NCBI RefSeq assembly: GCF_023231945.1
Contig: NZ_JAJLJH010000003.1
Span: 186,001 to 250,000 of the forward strand
Direction of reading: 5' to 3'
DNA from: Scleromatobacter humisilvae
GTDB lineage: Bacteria > Pseudomonadota > Gammaproteobacteria > Burkholderiales > Burkholderiaceae_C
Length of the DNA stretch: 64,000 nucleotides
Part shown: piece after piece, positions 18,670 through 30,930 of the stretch
How the letters are laid out: the number at the start of each line of letters is the position of its first letter
Position numbering within the stretch: position 1 is the first letter of the stretch
The notes under the pieces: generated by a model
What the model was told of the DNA's origin: nothing
What the model saw: only the letters and a program-made list of their open reading frames with translations
Database searches by the model: none
Position numbers and translations under genes: made by a program

Positions 18670-18693
18670 GAAAGGCCCGCGAACGGGCCTTTC
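18670..18693 (-). terminator. Terminator of rho
   Basis: GAAAGGCCCG pairs perfectly with CGGGCCTTTC (10 bp) around CGAA, which reads UUCG on the minus strand; GTTCGTCT follows instead of a full T run. It lies 25 bp beyond the rho stop. Confidence 0.8.
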
Positions 18694-18717
18694 GAACTGA
18701 AGGAAGCAGACGCTGCC

Positions 18718-19992
18718 TCAACCGCCCCGACGCATCATGTCGAAGAAGTCGAGATTGGTCTTGCTCGCCTTCATCTTGTCGAGCATGAACTCCATCGCCT
18801 CGATCTCGTCCATCGGATAGAGCAGCTTGCGCAGGATCCAGGTCTTCTGCAGGATCTCCGGCTTGAGCAGCATCTCCTCGCGGCGCGTGCCCGAGCGGTT
18901 GATCTGGATGGACGGGTAGACGCGCTTCTCGGCCATGCGGCGATCCAGGTGGATCTCGCAGTTGCCGGTGCCCTTGAACTCCTCGTAGATGACTTCGTCC
19001 ATCTTCGAGCCGGTGTCGATCAGTGCCGTGCCGATGATGGTCAGCGAGCCGCCTTCCTCGACGTTGCGCGCCGCGCCGAAGAAGCGCTTGGGGCGCTGCA
19101 GCGCGTTGGCGTCGACGCCGCCGGACAGCACCTTGCCCGACGACGGCAGCACGTTGTTGTACGCGCGGGCCAGGCGGGTGATGGAGTCGAGCAGGATGAC
19201 GACGTCCTTCTTCATCTCGACCAGGCGCTTGGCGCGCTCGATCACCATCTCGGCGACCTGCACGTGGCGCGCGGCCGGCTCGTCGAAGGTGGAGCTGATC
19301 ACCTCGCCGCGCACGGTGCGCTGCATCTCGGTGACTTCTTCCGGGCGCTCGTCGACGAGCAGCACGATCAGGTGGATCTCGGGATGGTTGGCCACCAGCG
19401 CGTGCGCGATGTGCTGCATCATCACCGTCTTGCCGGTCTTGGGCTGGGCGACGAGCAGGGCGCGCTGGCCTTTGCCGATCGGCGCGATCAGGTCGATGAT
19501 GCGGCTGGTGATGTTCTCTTCGCCACGGATGTCGCGTTCGAGCTTGAAGCACTCCTTCGGGAAGAGCGGCGTCAGGTTCTCGAACATGATCTTGTGCTTG
19601 CTCTCCTCGGGCGTGACGCCGTTGACGCGGTCGACCTTGACCAGCGCGAAGTAGCGTTCGCCGTCCTTGGGGACGCGCACTTCGCCCTCGATCATGTCGC
19701 CGGTGTGCAGGTTGAAGCGGCGGATCTGGCTGGGGCTGAGGTAGATGTCGTCGGTCGACGCCATGTAGCTCTCGTCGATGGCGCGCAGGAAGCCGAAGCC
19801 GTCCGGCAGCACTTCGAGCACGCCGTCGCCGAACACCTGTTCGCCGCCCTTGGCGCGCTTCTTCATGATCGCGAACATCAGCTCCTGCTTGCGCAGGCGG
19901 GCCACGTTGTCGATCTCGAGGGCTTCGCCCATCGTGATCAGTGCACCGATGTGCATGGCCTTCAGTTCGGAAAGATGCATTTGTTTGTTCAC
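18718..19992 (-). CDS. rho: Transcription termination factor Rho
   Basis: Hexameric RNA helicase that ends transcription; 424 residues, close to the E. coli length (419). The N-terminal helix ([19 protein letters not shown]), the cold-shock-like RNA-binding fold ([15 protein letters not shown]), the P-loop [17 protein letters not shown] in part, [18 protein letters not shown] in part and the Q/R loops are all present. MHLSELK at 19980 is the alternative start used in many relatives. A long leader and a strong promoter lie upstream. Confidence 0.97.
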   Translation of the reverse strand: MNKQMHLSELKAMHIGALITMGEALEIDNVARLRKQELMFAIMKKRAKGGEQVFGDGVLEVLPDGFGFLRAIDESYMASTDDIYLSPSQIRRFNLHTGDMIEGEVRVPKDGERYFALVKVDRVNGVTPEESKHKIMFENLTPLFPKECFKLERDIRGEENITSRIIDLIAPIGKGQRALLVAQPKTGKTVMMQHIAHALVANHPEIHLIVLLVDERPEEVTEMQRTVRGEVISSTFDEPAARHVQVAEMVIERAKRLVEMKKDVVILLDSITRLARAYNNVLPSSGKVLSGGVDANALQRPKRFFGAARNVEEGGSLTIIGTALIDTGSKMDEVIYEEFKGTGNCEIHLDRRMAEKRVYPSIQINRSGTRREEMLLKPEILQKTWILRKLLYPMDEIEAMEFMLDKMKASKTNLDFFDMMRRGG

Positions 19993-20290
19993 CCTGGGGT
20001 GTGAGCCGCGGCTGTGTCAGGTCGCGCCGGCGTGCCCGTGTTGTTGCGGGGCATGCGTCGGACGAGCCGGCTTGCGGAAACTCAGGTCACGCGTGATTTG
20101 CGTGCCTTGGCCGAAGCGAGGGCCGTCGTGGCGACGTGAAACGGTAGGGGCTTGGGACGAATCGCCGAAACCGCGCGCCGCGATCCGCCAGAAAGAAGCG
20201 GAAGACTGGGCGCGGGGGCGCAACCTTGGCTCAGTGCCGGCGCCGTTGCTCGTCAGAGCGAGGCGCCGTGGAAATCACTGGCTGGCGTTG
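19993..20290 (-). other. Long 5' leader of rho
   Basis: About 300 nt without a gene lie between the candidate rho promoter and the rho start. No convincing small leader ORF was identified. rho genes of other bacteria are autoregulated by Rho-dependent attenuation in the leader, and this stretch would provide the room; that is inference. Confidence 0.4.
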
Positions 20291-20321
20291 ATTATAGAGG
20301 CCCGCCGCGGAAGGACGTCAA
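20291..20321 (-). promoter_or_regulatory. Sigma-70-type promoter upstream of rho
   Basis: On the minus strand TTGACG (20316-20321) and a perfect TATAAT (20291-20296) with a 19-bp spacer lie just past the trxA stop. The spacer is slightly long. It would give rho its own transcript separate from trxA. Confidence 0.6.
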
Positions 20322-20365
20322 CTGGGGCGCGCGCAGGCGCCCGAGTTGGTCGTCCGCGAGCGACA

Positions 20366-20710
20366 TCAGGCGGCCGTGGTGCCGAGGTGCCCTTCGAGGA
20401 AGGACGTCAGCTGGGACTTGGAGAGCGCGCCGACCTTGGTCGCCGCGAGCTGGCCGTCCTTGAACAGCATCAGCGTCGGGATGCCGCGGATGCCGAACTT
20501 GGCCGGCACGTCGCGGTTGTCGTCGACGTTCATCTTGGCGATCTGCAGGCGCGCGCCGTAGTCCTTGGCCACTTCCTCGAGGATCGGGGCGATCGCCTTG
20601 CACGGGCCGCACCACTCCGCCCAGTAGTCGACGAGCACCGGGGTGCCGGACTTGAGGACGTCGGCCTCGAAGGACGCGTCGGAGATATGTTTGATTGCTT
20701 CGCTGCTCAT
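20366..20710 (-). CDS. trxA: Thioredoxin
   Basis: 114 residues, single thioredoxin fold. The redox motif WCGPC is at 33-37 (Cys34 and Cys37), the cis-Pro is in GIRGIPTLMLF, and the conserved Asp and Lys lie in VDYWAEW and AKMNVDDN. It reduces cytosolic disulfides as electron donor to ribonucleotide reductase and others. The ATG at 20710 gives standard length. trxA just upstream of rho is the classic proteobacterial arrangement, and no terminator is seen between them. Confidence 0.96.
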   Translation of the reverse strand: MSSEAIKHISDASFEADVLKSGTPVLVDYWAEWCGPCKAIAPILEEVAKDYGARLQIAKMNVDDNRDVPAKFGIRGIPTLMLFKDGQLAATKVGALSKSQLTSFLEGHLGTTAA

Positions 20711-21000
20711 GCGTATTCCTTGGGGGCGCCGGTGACGGGAATTCGTCGGGAAACCGGTGGCCCGGGTCGGTGAAAAGATTCTGACACATCCGCCTGGCCC
20801 CAGCCGTGGTGGGGCCGGCGGGAACTCCCGCTTCATCGCCGAGATGGGGGCTGATCGATCGATTGGTAGGGGCGGCTGACAGCTTTTTGAAATCTGAAGG
20901 GCTCGCCGGCAGTGAATTACGTCCCGTTTTGGCCGTTCTTCCGCCCGTCGAGGCCCTTTGTCCGGGGTTCCAATCGAGCGATTCTTCCGTTACTGCGTTC

Positions 21001-22776
21001 ATGGTCGCCACCGTTCCATCCACCGCTGCTGCCGCCCGCCCCGCCACGCCCAACCGCGCGGTGCGGATGCTCGGCCGCTACCAGCTGCTGCGCCTGCTCG
21101 GGAAGAGCGCGCAGACCATGCTGTGGCTCGCGCTCGACACCAACGGCGACACCGAGGTGATGGTCGCGCTGCCGCGCGTGCAGCCGCCCGATCCCGATGC
21201 GTTGGGTGCCTGGCTGGCCCGCGTGGGCCGCACCAGCCGCCTGAAGCACCCGAAGATCGCCTCCGTGCTGCACGTCGGCGAGCACGAGCGCTGGCCGTAT
21301 GCGGTCTACGAGCGCGGCGCATTCGTCACCTGGGGCGAGAGGCTCACGTCCAAGGGCCTGCCCGGGCTCGAGCTGACGCAGTGGTGCGTGCAGATCCTGC
21401 AGGGCCTCGCGTTCGCGCACGAGGCCGGCTCCGCGCACCGCGACCTGCAGCCGTATTCGCTGCTGGTCGACGACAACGGCAACGCCAGGCTGCTGGGCCT
21501 GGAGATCGTCGACGCGCATTCGTTCTCGCAGGCCTTCACGCACCTCGCCACGGACGCCGACGGCCACCAGGCCGCGATGGACGAGCGCCGCATGCAGCGC
21601 CTGGCCGCCGAGATCGACGTGCTGGCCTTCGGCCTGGTGATGCACCAGGTGCTGGCCGGCAACGCGCCGCTGGACGAGGCCGACGTCGCCGCCGTGGTGG
21701 GCCGCCTGCCGCCGTTCGGCCACGAGATGGTGCGCCTGCCGTGGACGGTGCCGCATCCGATCGCCGAGCCGCTGCGCGCCATCGTCAACCGCGCCACCGA
21801 CCGCCAGGAGCGCCAGCGCTACCGCAGCGCGAGAACCTTCGAGCGGGCTCTCGACGGCTGGCTGCAGGCGAGCCGCGACCAGGATGCCGGCCCGATCACG
21901 CTGCTGCTCGGACGCATGCGCAGCGTCGGCCTGTTGCCGGCGAGCCCGGGCGGCGCCGACCGCGCGGCGCGCGTCGCTCTGCTCGAGACGGGCCACACGC
22001 ACGAGCTCTCGAGCGTCGTGCTGCAGGACTTCGCGCTGTCGTTCGAGCTGATCCGCATGGTCAACTTCGCGCAGTCGCAGGCCGGCAACAGCGGCAGCGG
22101 CGCGGTGCTGGCCATCCATCGCGCGATCGCGATGGTGGGGCTGGACGGCGTGCGCCAGGCGGCGCTGTCGCTGCGCGCCTGGCCCGGCCCGTTGAACGAC
22201 GAGGCGGCCAACGCGTTGACCGCGCTGATGCTGCGCGTCAAGCGCGCCGGCAACATGGCGCGCGCGCTGCAGCCGGCGGGCTACGACCAGGAAGTCGTCT
22301 ACCTGATCACGGCGCTGCAGAACCTCGGCTGGCTCGTCGTGCAGTACCACTTCCCCGACGAGGCCGCGCAGATCCGCCGCCTGATGGCGCCGGTGGCCGC
22401 GCAGAAGGAGGGCGAGCCGGACGAGCAGGGCATGAGCGCCGAGGCCGCGTCCTTCGCGGTGCTGGGCATCGACATCGACGCGCTCGGTTCCGCCGTGATG
22501 CACCACTGGGGCCTGGACGACGGCGTGCAGCACATGGTGCGGCGCGCGCCGCCCAGCGGCCCGATCCACACGCCGACCTCCGACGTCGACATGCTGCGCC
22601 TGGTCGCCAGCTGCGCCAACGACGTGCTCGACGCCGTCGCGCTGCCGTCGCGCCAGGCGGTGCCCGCGGTGCAGCGCGTCGCGCAGCGCTACGGCCGCGC
22701 GCTCGACATCTCGCTGAAGGACATCCAGGACGCGCTGCAGCCGCCCTCGACCAAGCCGGATCGGACCGCCGAATGA
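21001..22776 (+). CDS. Degenerate Ser/Thr-kinase-like domain fused to HDOD
   Basis: 591 residues. The first half (about 25-300) follows the Hanks kinase fold: glycine loop LLGKSAQTMLW, HRDLQPYS at 146-153 and a kinase-like C-lobe. However, the ATP-anchoring Lys is replaced (VALPRV, Leu57), HRDLKPxN has become HRDLQPYS, and DFG is replaced by LGL near residue 165, so it is probably a pseudokinase. The second half (about 310-520) matches HDOD: FALSFELIRMVNFAQ, AIAMVGLDGVRQAALSLRAW. The ATG 21001 follows no strong RBS; the frame is open to 20806. The next gene is an active-looking relative. Confidence 0.82.
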   Translation: MVATVPSTAAAARPATPNRAVRMLGRYQLLRLLGKSAQTMLWLALDTNGDTEVMVALPRVQPPDPDALGAWLARVGRTSRLKHPKIASVLHVGEHERWPYAVYERGAFVTWGERLTSKGLPGLELTQWCVQILQGLAFAHEAGSAHRDLQPYSLLVDDNGNARLLGLEIVDAHSFSQAFTHLATDADGHQAAMDERRMQRLAAEIDVLAFGLVMHQVLAGNAPLDEADVAAVVGRLPPFGHEMVRLPWTVPHPIAEPLRAIVNRATDRQERQRYRSARTFERALDGWLQASRDQDAGPITLLLGRMRSVGLLPASPGGADRAARVALLETGHTHELSSVVLQDFALSFELIRMVNFAQSQAGNSGSGAVLAIHRAIAMVGLDGVRQAALSLRAWPGPLNDEAANALTALMLRVKRAGNMARALQPAGYDQEVVYLITALQNLGWLVVQYHFPDEAAQIRRLMAPVAAQKEGEPDEQGMSAEAASFAVLGIDIDALGSAVMHHWGLDDGVQHMVRRAPPSGPIHTPTSDVDMLRLVASCANDVLDAVALPSRQAVPAVQRVAQRYGRALDISLKDIQDALQPPSTKPDRTAE

Positions 22777-22837
22777 GCGTACGCCCGGCCGCTCCGAAGG
22801 TAGCTCGCACCGCAGGCCGCAGGCCGGAGGTTGCTTT

Positions 22838-25292
<2,455 letters not shown>

Positions 25293-25309
<17 letters not shown>

Positions 25310-27932
25310 CCGGCTCCTTCGCGACGGGCGTGCAGGGCAGCACGTCGGCATCCCTGTCGGCGCCGACCTGCCAGCGGATGTCGGCGAAGCTCGCGACGAA
25401 AGGCTGCCGCGTGTCGATCGCGAACGGCGCGGTCACGGACGCGATGTCCAGCCCCTGGTCGACGAAGCACTGCAGCGCGATCTTCAACGTGGCCCTTGCG
25501 TGCAGGGACAGGGCGGCCACGGCCTTCGTCACGTCGACCGCGCCGCCGCACGGGTAGCCGCAATCGACGCGCACGTTCACCGAGCCTGCCGGCGGCCGGT
25601 CGACCACGATGTCGAACACCAGCGCCGCGTGCGTGCCCGCGTAGCCGCTGTAGTCCTGGCTGGTCGTCGAATACGCCGAGAACTGGCCGTCGCCGGCGAA
25701 GGTGATGCGGCGCGCATCCTGCTGCACGTTGACCTGGGTCGTCTCGGCCTGGATGTTGCCGTCGATGCTGGCCGCGACGGCGTTGAGGTCGTCGCCGAGC
25801 GGCATCCGCCAGTTGGCCGGCGAGCCGATGGCCAGGTGGTGCACGGGGCCCTCGACCTGCCGGAAGATCACGAGATCGTCGGCGGCGGCCGCGGGCGCCG
25901 GGCCGCAGCGCTGCGGCTGCGGCGACTCGTCGAGCCGGCCCAGCGCGGCATGCGGCGCCGCATACGTGAGGCCGTATCCGTAGGCGAACAGCGGGTCGTC
26001 GCTCGCGTCGCCCTTGTTGACGGTCGCCTGGCACGCGCCGCGCGGCCACGAGTACGACAGCCGGCCCTTGAAATCGACGACGCTGCCGTCGGCGTGGCGG
26101 AACAGCACGTCCGTGATGCCCTTGCCTTCGGTGCCCGGCAGCCACGCGGCGACGAAGGCGTCGCTGCGGTCGATTTCGCGATTGACCCACAGCGGCCGGC
26201 CGCTGAGCAGCACGGTGACGACGGGCACGCCGTGGCCGCTGACTCGGGTCAGCACGGCCAGGTCCTCCGGATGGCGGCGCGCGTGCTCCAGCGTGCTGGA
26301 GCGGCGGATGTCGCCCGCGCCCTCGGCATAAGGCGACTCGCCGATGACCGCGATCACCGTCGTGAACGCCTTCACGTCGACGCCTTGCGCGTCGGCCGAG
26401 TACACGACGTTGCCGGCACCGACGGCATCGCGCACGCCGGCGAGCACCGAGTCGCCGACGGGGTAGTCGGCGTTCGTGTTGCCCGTGCCTTGCCAAGTGA
26501 GCGACCAGCCGCCGGCCTGGTCGGCGATCGAGTCGGCGCTGCGACCGACGACCAGCACGCGGCCGGCACGCGCCAGCGGCAGCGTGCCGCGGTCGTTCTT
26601 CAGCAGCACCAGCGACTCGCGCACCGCCTCGCGCGCGAGCGCGCGCGGGTGCGCGGCCGCCGCGTCCCGCGCGCCCGCGCGATCCGACGGCCGCGTCGAC
26701 ACGCTCGCGCCGTCGACGACGCGGAACAGCCCCGCGCGCATCTTCACGCGCAGGATCCGGGTGACGGCGTCGTCGATGCGCGCCAGCGGGATCTCGCCGG
26801 CCCGCACCGAGGCCATCGTGTGCGCGATGAAGTCCTTCCAGGCGTACGGCACCATCACCATGTCGACGCCGGCGTTGATGGCCGCCGGGCAGGACGAGGT
26901 CGTGCACGACTTCGTCCTGCCGTTGGCGTCCACGTCGCGGACCTGCCCGATCGCGTCCCAGTCGGTGACGACCAGGCCGTCGAAGCCCCAGCGCGTCTTC
27001 AGCAGGTCGGTCAGCAGATAGCCGTTGCCGGTGGTCTTCGCATCGATGAAGGCCAGCGCGCGGCCGCTGTCGTCCCGGCCGGTGAAGGTCCAGCTGTTGA
27101 ACGACGCCATCACCGTCTGCACGCCCGCGCCGAGTGCCGAGACGTAGCCCGCGCCGTGCACGCGCAGCAGCTCGTCGAAGCCGGCCTTGTTCTCGCCCTG
27201 GTCCAGCCCGAAGTCGGTGCCGCCGTCGCCGATGAAGTGCTTGGCGGTGGCGACGATCGTCGGCCGGCCCGCGGGATCGAAGCGGCCCTGCAACCCGGTC
27301 ACATACCGTCCGGCGTATGCGGCGACGATGGCGGAATCCTCGGAGAAGCCTTCGTAGGTGCGGCCCCAGCGGTCGTCGCGCGGCACGGCCACGGTGGGCG
27401 CGAAGGTCCAGTCGATGCCGGTGGATCGCACCTGCCGCGCGACCGCCTCGCCGATGCGCTCGACCAGCGCCGGATCGTTCGCCGCGCCCAGGCCGATGTT
27501 GTGCGGGAACAGCGTCATGCCGTAGACGTTGTTGTGGCCGTGGACGGCGTCGGTACCCCAGATCACCGGCACCTTGACCGCCATGTCGGTGTGCATGGAC
27601 GCGTCCCACCAGGCGTCGGCCATCGCCAGCCAGTCGGCGACGGGCGCGTGCTTGTCGTCGTGCGGCCAGGCGCCGCCGCCGTTGAGCACCGAGCCGATGT
27701 AGAAGCGGCGCACCTCGTCGGGCGTGATGGCGCGGATGTCGGGCTGCGTCATCTGGCCGATCTTCTGGGCCAGCGTCATGTGCGCGACGATGTCGCGGAT
27801 CTGCGCTTCCTGGGCGGCGTCCGGCGGGAAGATGCGCGGCTGAGTGGCGCAGCCTGCGCCGGCGAGCGCCACGAGCACGGCGAACAGCGGTGCGGCGCTC
27901 GACAGCGCGCGCCGCAGGGAGGATTGCGGCAT
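25293..27932 (-). CDS. Glycoside hydrolase family 3 lipoprotein (exo-beta-glucosidase type)
   Basis: 879 residues. The N-terminal signal ends in the lipobox AGAGC (Cys28), so the enzyme is probably an outer-membrane-anchored lipoprotein. The GH3 N-terminal domain (about 40-400) shows GTDAVHGHNNVYGMTLFPHN, KHFIGDGG and the nucleophile Asp324 in VVTDWDAIG; the C-terminal domain (about 420-660) has LALVLLKND-type sequence and PYAEGAGD. An additional C-terminal domain (about 690-870) resembles the ExoP galactose-binding-like module of cellodextrinases. It likely releases glucose from beta-glucans. A LacI-type operator lies ahead of it. Confidence 0.92.
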
Positions 27933-27958
27933 CGAAGCTTCCTGAATTCCCGACGGAG

Positions 27959-27972
27959 TGGAACCGATTCCA
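27959..27972 (-). promoter_or_regulatory. LacI-family-type operator ahead of the GH3 gene
   Basis: TGGAACCGATTCCA is a 14-bp near-perfect palindrome (TGGAA..TTCCA) 27 bp upstream of the GH3 start. It has the shape of operators for LacI-family sugar repressors. No lacI-type gene lies in this window, so the regulator would act from elsewhere. Confidence 0.5.
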
Positions 27973-28141
27973 ACAGGAATGCGACTTTAGGAGCGGGGGC
28001 CCGGGATCGCCACTGGTGCAACTACCCATGCGGGCGAGCGCGCTGGCGCGAGAGCCGCAAAGGGTAGACACCTAGCCGCCCGCGGGAAACCGGGCGGATA
28101 GTCGTCGGACGGCTTTCCACCGAGCGAACGAGGAATATCAA

Positions 28142-28591
28142 ATGTCGTCTTCCGGTCTCTCGGCCTCGTCGGTCGCCGTCCTCGTTCTCCTGTTGTCCAG
28201 CGGCCCCACGATTGCCGCGCCTCGCACGGCGTGCGACCTGCTGACACTGGACGACGTGCGGGCCCTGGTCGGCGCGCCCGTTTCGATATTTGCTCCGGAA
28301 CTGTCGACGCCTGCGGTGCGTGGAGACCTCACGGTGTCGACCTGCACCTATGTGCTGAAGGACGCGGCAGGACACCTCGCGAAGGGTCGCGGCGCGAAGT
28401 TCTCGCTGATGTGGGCACCCCAGGCCAAGCTCCAGGAGGCCAGCGATTTCTACGTGAAGCGCCACGCCGAGGCGCCGGGCATCAAAGGGGACGTGCTGGT
28501 GCTGGCGTGGGTCGGGGACGCTTCGGCAGGCATCGCCGGCGACTGGGACGCGAGCCAGAGGCTGCTCGCGGCGGTACTCCGCAAGCTATAG
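28142..28591 (+). CDS. Small secreted hypothetical protein
   Basis: 149 residues. A signal peptide (about 1-26, ending TIAA) is followed by ACDLLTLDDVRALVGAPV and STCTYVLKD; the Cys pair could form a disulfide. The block CDLL..DV..LVG resembles small exported proteins of the DUF3558-like sort, but I cannot name the family. It stands alone on the plus strand and overlaps the 3' end of the amidase gene by 6 bp. Confidence 0.65.
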   Translation: MSSSGLSASSVAVLVLLLSSGPTIAAPRTACDLLTLDDVRALVGAPVSIFAPELSTPAVRGDLTVSTCTYVLKDAAGHLAKGRGAKFSLMWAPQAKLQEASDFYVKRHAEAPGIKGDVLVLAWVGDASAGIAGDWDASQRLLAAVLRKL

Positions 28592-30106
28592 CGGCGAAGA
28601 AGCCGGGCCACGCCTCGTCGCCGCGACTTCCGGACGGTCGGATGGGACATGCACCGTGGGTCGCATGCCGCCGTTCCACTGGCCGCCCAGCGCCCGCTCG
28701 ATCTGCGCGGCCAGTTGCAGCAGCAGCCCGTCGTCGGCCTGCCGCGCCTGTGCCTGGATGCCCAGGGGCAGTCCGCTTTCCTGCATGGCCAGCGGTAGCG
28801 AGATCGCCGGTATGCCGCAGAGGTTGGCCAGCGGGGTGTAGGCGAAGTTCCGCCAGAGGTGGTCGAACCAGTCGTGCACCGAAGGATTCGTGCTGCTGGT
28901 GAGGTAGTCGACGGCGCCGATCCTGGGCGTGGGCAGGGCGGTGATCGGCGTCAGGACGATGTCCCAGTCCTCGAAGAACGCGCCGAAGGCTCGCGAGGTG
29001 GTGTTGAATACGGCTTGCATGGCGGCGCGCTCGCTGTAGGAGAGGCCCAGGCCGGCCTCCCAGATCTTGATGTTGATCGGCTCGAGAAGCTCTTCCGGCG
29101 GGCGCTCGAGGCCCAGGCGCGCGAGATGGCCGGCGATGACCTGGGCGAAGTTGCTGATGTAGCAGGTGGTCTGGGCGGCGAAGGCCGCGCGGAAGTCCAC
29201 CGGCGGCAGCCTCCATTCGACGTGGTGCCCCAGGCCTTCGAGAAGGCGGCCGACACGCTCGAGCTCGGCGACGAAATGGGGTGTCGCGCGATGGTCGCCC
29301 CACTCGTGCGACATCGCGATGCGCAACGGGCTCGGGTCGGTTCGGATGAGGTCGCAACAGGACTGCGCCGGCGTCCAGAACGGCATGAACTCGCCGGGAG
29401 CGCCGCCGCGGCAATGATCGACGAAGGCGGCCGTGTCGCGGACCGAGCGGCTGTGGCAGCCCTGGATCGACACCAGGCCGGAGAGGTCCGACAGCCCGGG
29501 CGCCAGCGAGAACACGCCGCGCGACACCTTCAGGCCGATGTTGCCTGTCGCGCCTGCCGGGATGCGGATCGAGCCGCCGCCGTCGGTCGCATGCGACATC
29601 GGCAGCACGCCCGCGGCCACCACGGCGGCCGTGCCCGCGGAAGAGCCGTTGGTCGTGAAGCCGGTGTTCCAGGGGTTGCGCGTGACGTGCAGCCGGTTCT
29701 CGGCCGCGCTGCAGACCCCGAACTCCGGCGTGGTCGTGCGGCCGAGGATGTTCAGGCCGGCCCGGCGGATGCGGCGGGTCAGGAAGCTGTCGTCCGCCGG
29801 GCGATGGCCCTGCATCAGCATCGAGCCGAATTCCTGCCGCCGGCCCTTGAGCGTCGGCCCGAGATCCTTCATCAGGTAGGGGACGCCGGCGAACACGCCC
29901 TCGGGCCGCATGCCATCGGCCAGCGGATCGGCCACGAGGTCGTCGAAGACCTCCACCACGGCGTCCAGCGCACCGTTGACGCGCGCGATCGCGGCGGCCG
30001 CCTGGGCCGCGAGCTCGGCGGGCGTCACGTCGCCCTGGCGCACGCGTTCGGCGAGTGCGGTCGCGTCGTGGTCGGCCCATTCGCTCCAGCTCATCGAGAG
30101 CGTCAT
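28586..30106 (-). CDS. Amidase (amidase signature family)
   Basis: 506 residues. The amidase-signature Ser-cisSer-Lys triad is visible: Lys in PYLMKDLGPT, the Gly/Ser-rich block TTNGSSAGTAAVVAAGVLP, and DGGGSIRIPAG carrying the nucleophilic Ser. The enzyme should hydrolyse an amide; the substrate is unknown (6-aminohexanoate-cyclic-dimer-hydrolase-like members share this look). The ATG at 30106 has AGGAG 8 nt upstream; the longer frame to 30499 overlaps the next gene and is not supported. It lies 56 bp after a small hypothetical gene, perhaps co-transcribed. Confidence 0.9.
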   Translation of the reverse strand: MTLSMSWSEWADHDATALAERVRQGDVTPAELAAQAAAAIARVNGALDAVVEVFDDLVADPLADGMRPEGVFAGVPYLMKDLGPTLKGRRQEFGSMLMQGHRPADDSFLTRRIRRAGLNILGRTTTPEFGVCSAAENRLHVTRNPWNTGFTTNGSSAGTAAVVAAGVLPMSHATDGGGSIRIPAGATGNIGLKVSRGVFSLAPGLSDLSGLVSIQGCHSRSVRDTAAFVDHCRGGAPGEFMPFWTPAQSCCDLIRTDPSPLRIAMSHEWGDHRATPHFVAELERVGRLLEGLGHHVEWRLPPVDFRAAFAAQTTCYISNFAQVIAGHLARLGLERPPEELLEPINIKIWEAGLGLSYSERAAMQAVFNTTSRAFGAFFEDWDIVLTPITALPTPRIGAVDYLTSSTNPSVHDWFDHLWRNFAYTPLANLCGIPAISLPLAMQESGLPLGIQAQARQADDGLLLQLAAQIERALGGQWNGGMRPTVHVPSDRPEVAATRRGPASSPL

Positions 30107-30162
30107 TCCTGTTCTCCTGAACCGATGTGGCCGGGCTGCGTTCCCACGCGCGCCGGGCAGCG

Positions 30163-30453
30163 TCAGATAGCCAGTTGATAGACCCGCGCGTCGGCCCGTT
30201 CGGCGGCGCTGTGTCCGGCGAGGGCGCGATCCCACGGCGGGTCGCCGGCATCGCCGGTGGGCTGCAGGTGCATGATCATCTGCGCGACTTCCTCCGTGCC
30301 GGCGTCGAACTCGGCGACCTGTTCGCGCGATTCGAGGAACAGCCGGGCGACCATGAATCCGCCCGAGTCGATGACGACCAGGTAGCGCGTGTGCGGGCGC
30401 GGCGAAGTGTTGCCGTGCGCGTGGGGGACCTCGTTTCCGAAACCGTGGCTCAT
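30163..30453 (-). CDS. Small conserved hypothetical protein
   Basis: 96 residues, no signal peptide. The N-terminus is His-rich (MSHGFGNEVPHAHGN), then TRYLVVIDSGGFMVARLFLESREQVAEFDAGTEEVAQMI suggests a beta-strand and helix. No family recognised. It lies directly upstream of the amidase on the same strand. Confidence 0.6.
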   Translation of the reverse strand: MSHGFGNEVPHAHGNTSPRPHTRYLVVIDSGGFMVARLFLESREQVAEFDAGTEEVAQMIMHLQPTGDAGDPPWDRALAGHSAAERADARVYQLAI

Positions 30454-30526
30454 GTGCGATTTCCAGCGCGCCTGTTCGAGTCGCGGTGGCCGTCGCCATC
30501 CTACGCCGGGCCGCCGTGGAAATCGA

Positions 30527-30826
30527 TCAGTCGCGCAATTGCCCGACCATCGCCTTGCGCTGCTTGGTGTAGGCCCACCACGGCGCCGGCGGTGCGCCGT
30601 TCATGAAGTCGACGACGGCCAGCAGCGTGTCGAGCACGCAGGGATCGTGGCGCTGGCCCGTCGTGGTGCACAACGCGCGATAGAGCTGCAGGCCGTCGCG
30701 GCCCTTGAGCGATTGCGGCGAGTGCACGCCCAGCAGCCGCAGGTCGGCGGCCATCGCCGGGCCGACGTTGGGCAGTTGCTCCAGCGTCAGGCACTCGTCG
30801 GCCGTCGCGGCCTTCGGCGACTTCAT
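30527..30826 (-). CDS. Helix-hairpin-helix protein, Cdd1/pathogenicity-locus family
   Basis: 99 residues from the chosen ATG 30826 (an upstream ATG at 30856 would give 109). The block LEQLPNVGPAMAADLRLLGV is a helix-hairpin-helix, and GRDGLQLYRALCTTTGQRHDPCVLD then WWAYTKQRK match the Cdd1 (PF11731) family, sometimes annotated as mitomycin-resistance-like or TfoX-C-like. The fold suggests nucleic-acid binding, but the function is unknown. It follows lexA by 104 bp on the same strand. Confidence 0.85.
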   Translation of the reverse strand: MKSPKAATADECLTLEQLPNVGPAMAADLRLLGVHSPQSLKGRDGLQLYRALCTTTGQRHDPCVLDTLLAVVDFMNGAPPAPWWAYTKQRKAMVGQLRD

Positions 30827-30930
30827 GGCCTGGCGTGACGGCGTTCGCGACCCCATGGCACGCGCCCGTCAGCCTCGCCCGCGCGCGTGCGTGACGCGCG
30901 AGGCCAGGGCTTGCCCGCCGCGCCGCATGC

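Noticed and set aside
25500-28067. 855-residue plus-strand open frame opposite the GH3 gene
   Set aside because: Antisense of a gene with clear GH3 catalytic motifs; no domain or start signal of its own.
28700-30178. 439-residue plus-strand frame opposite the amidase
   Set aside because: Shadow frame; the minus strand carries the amidase catalytic triad.
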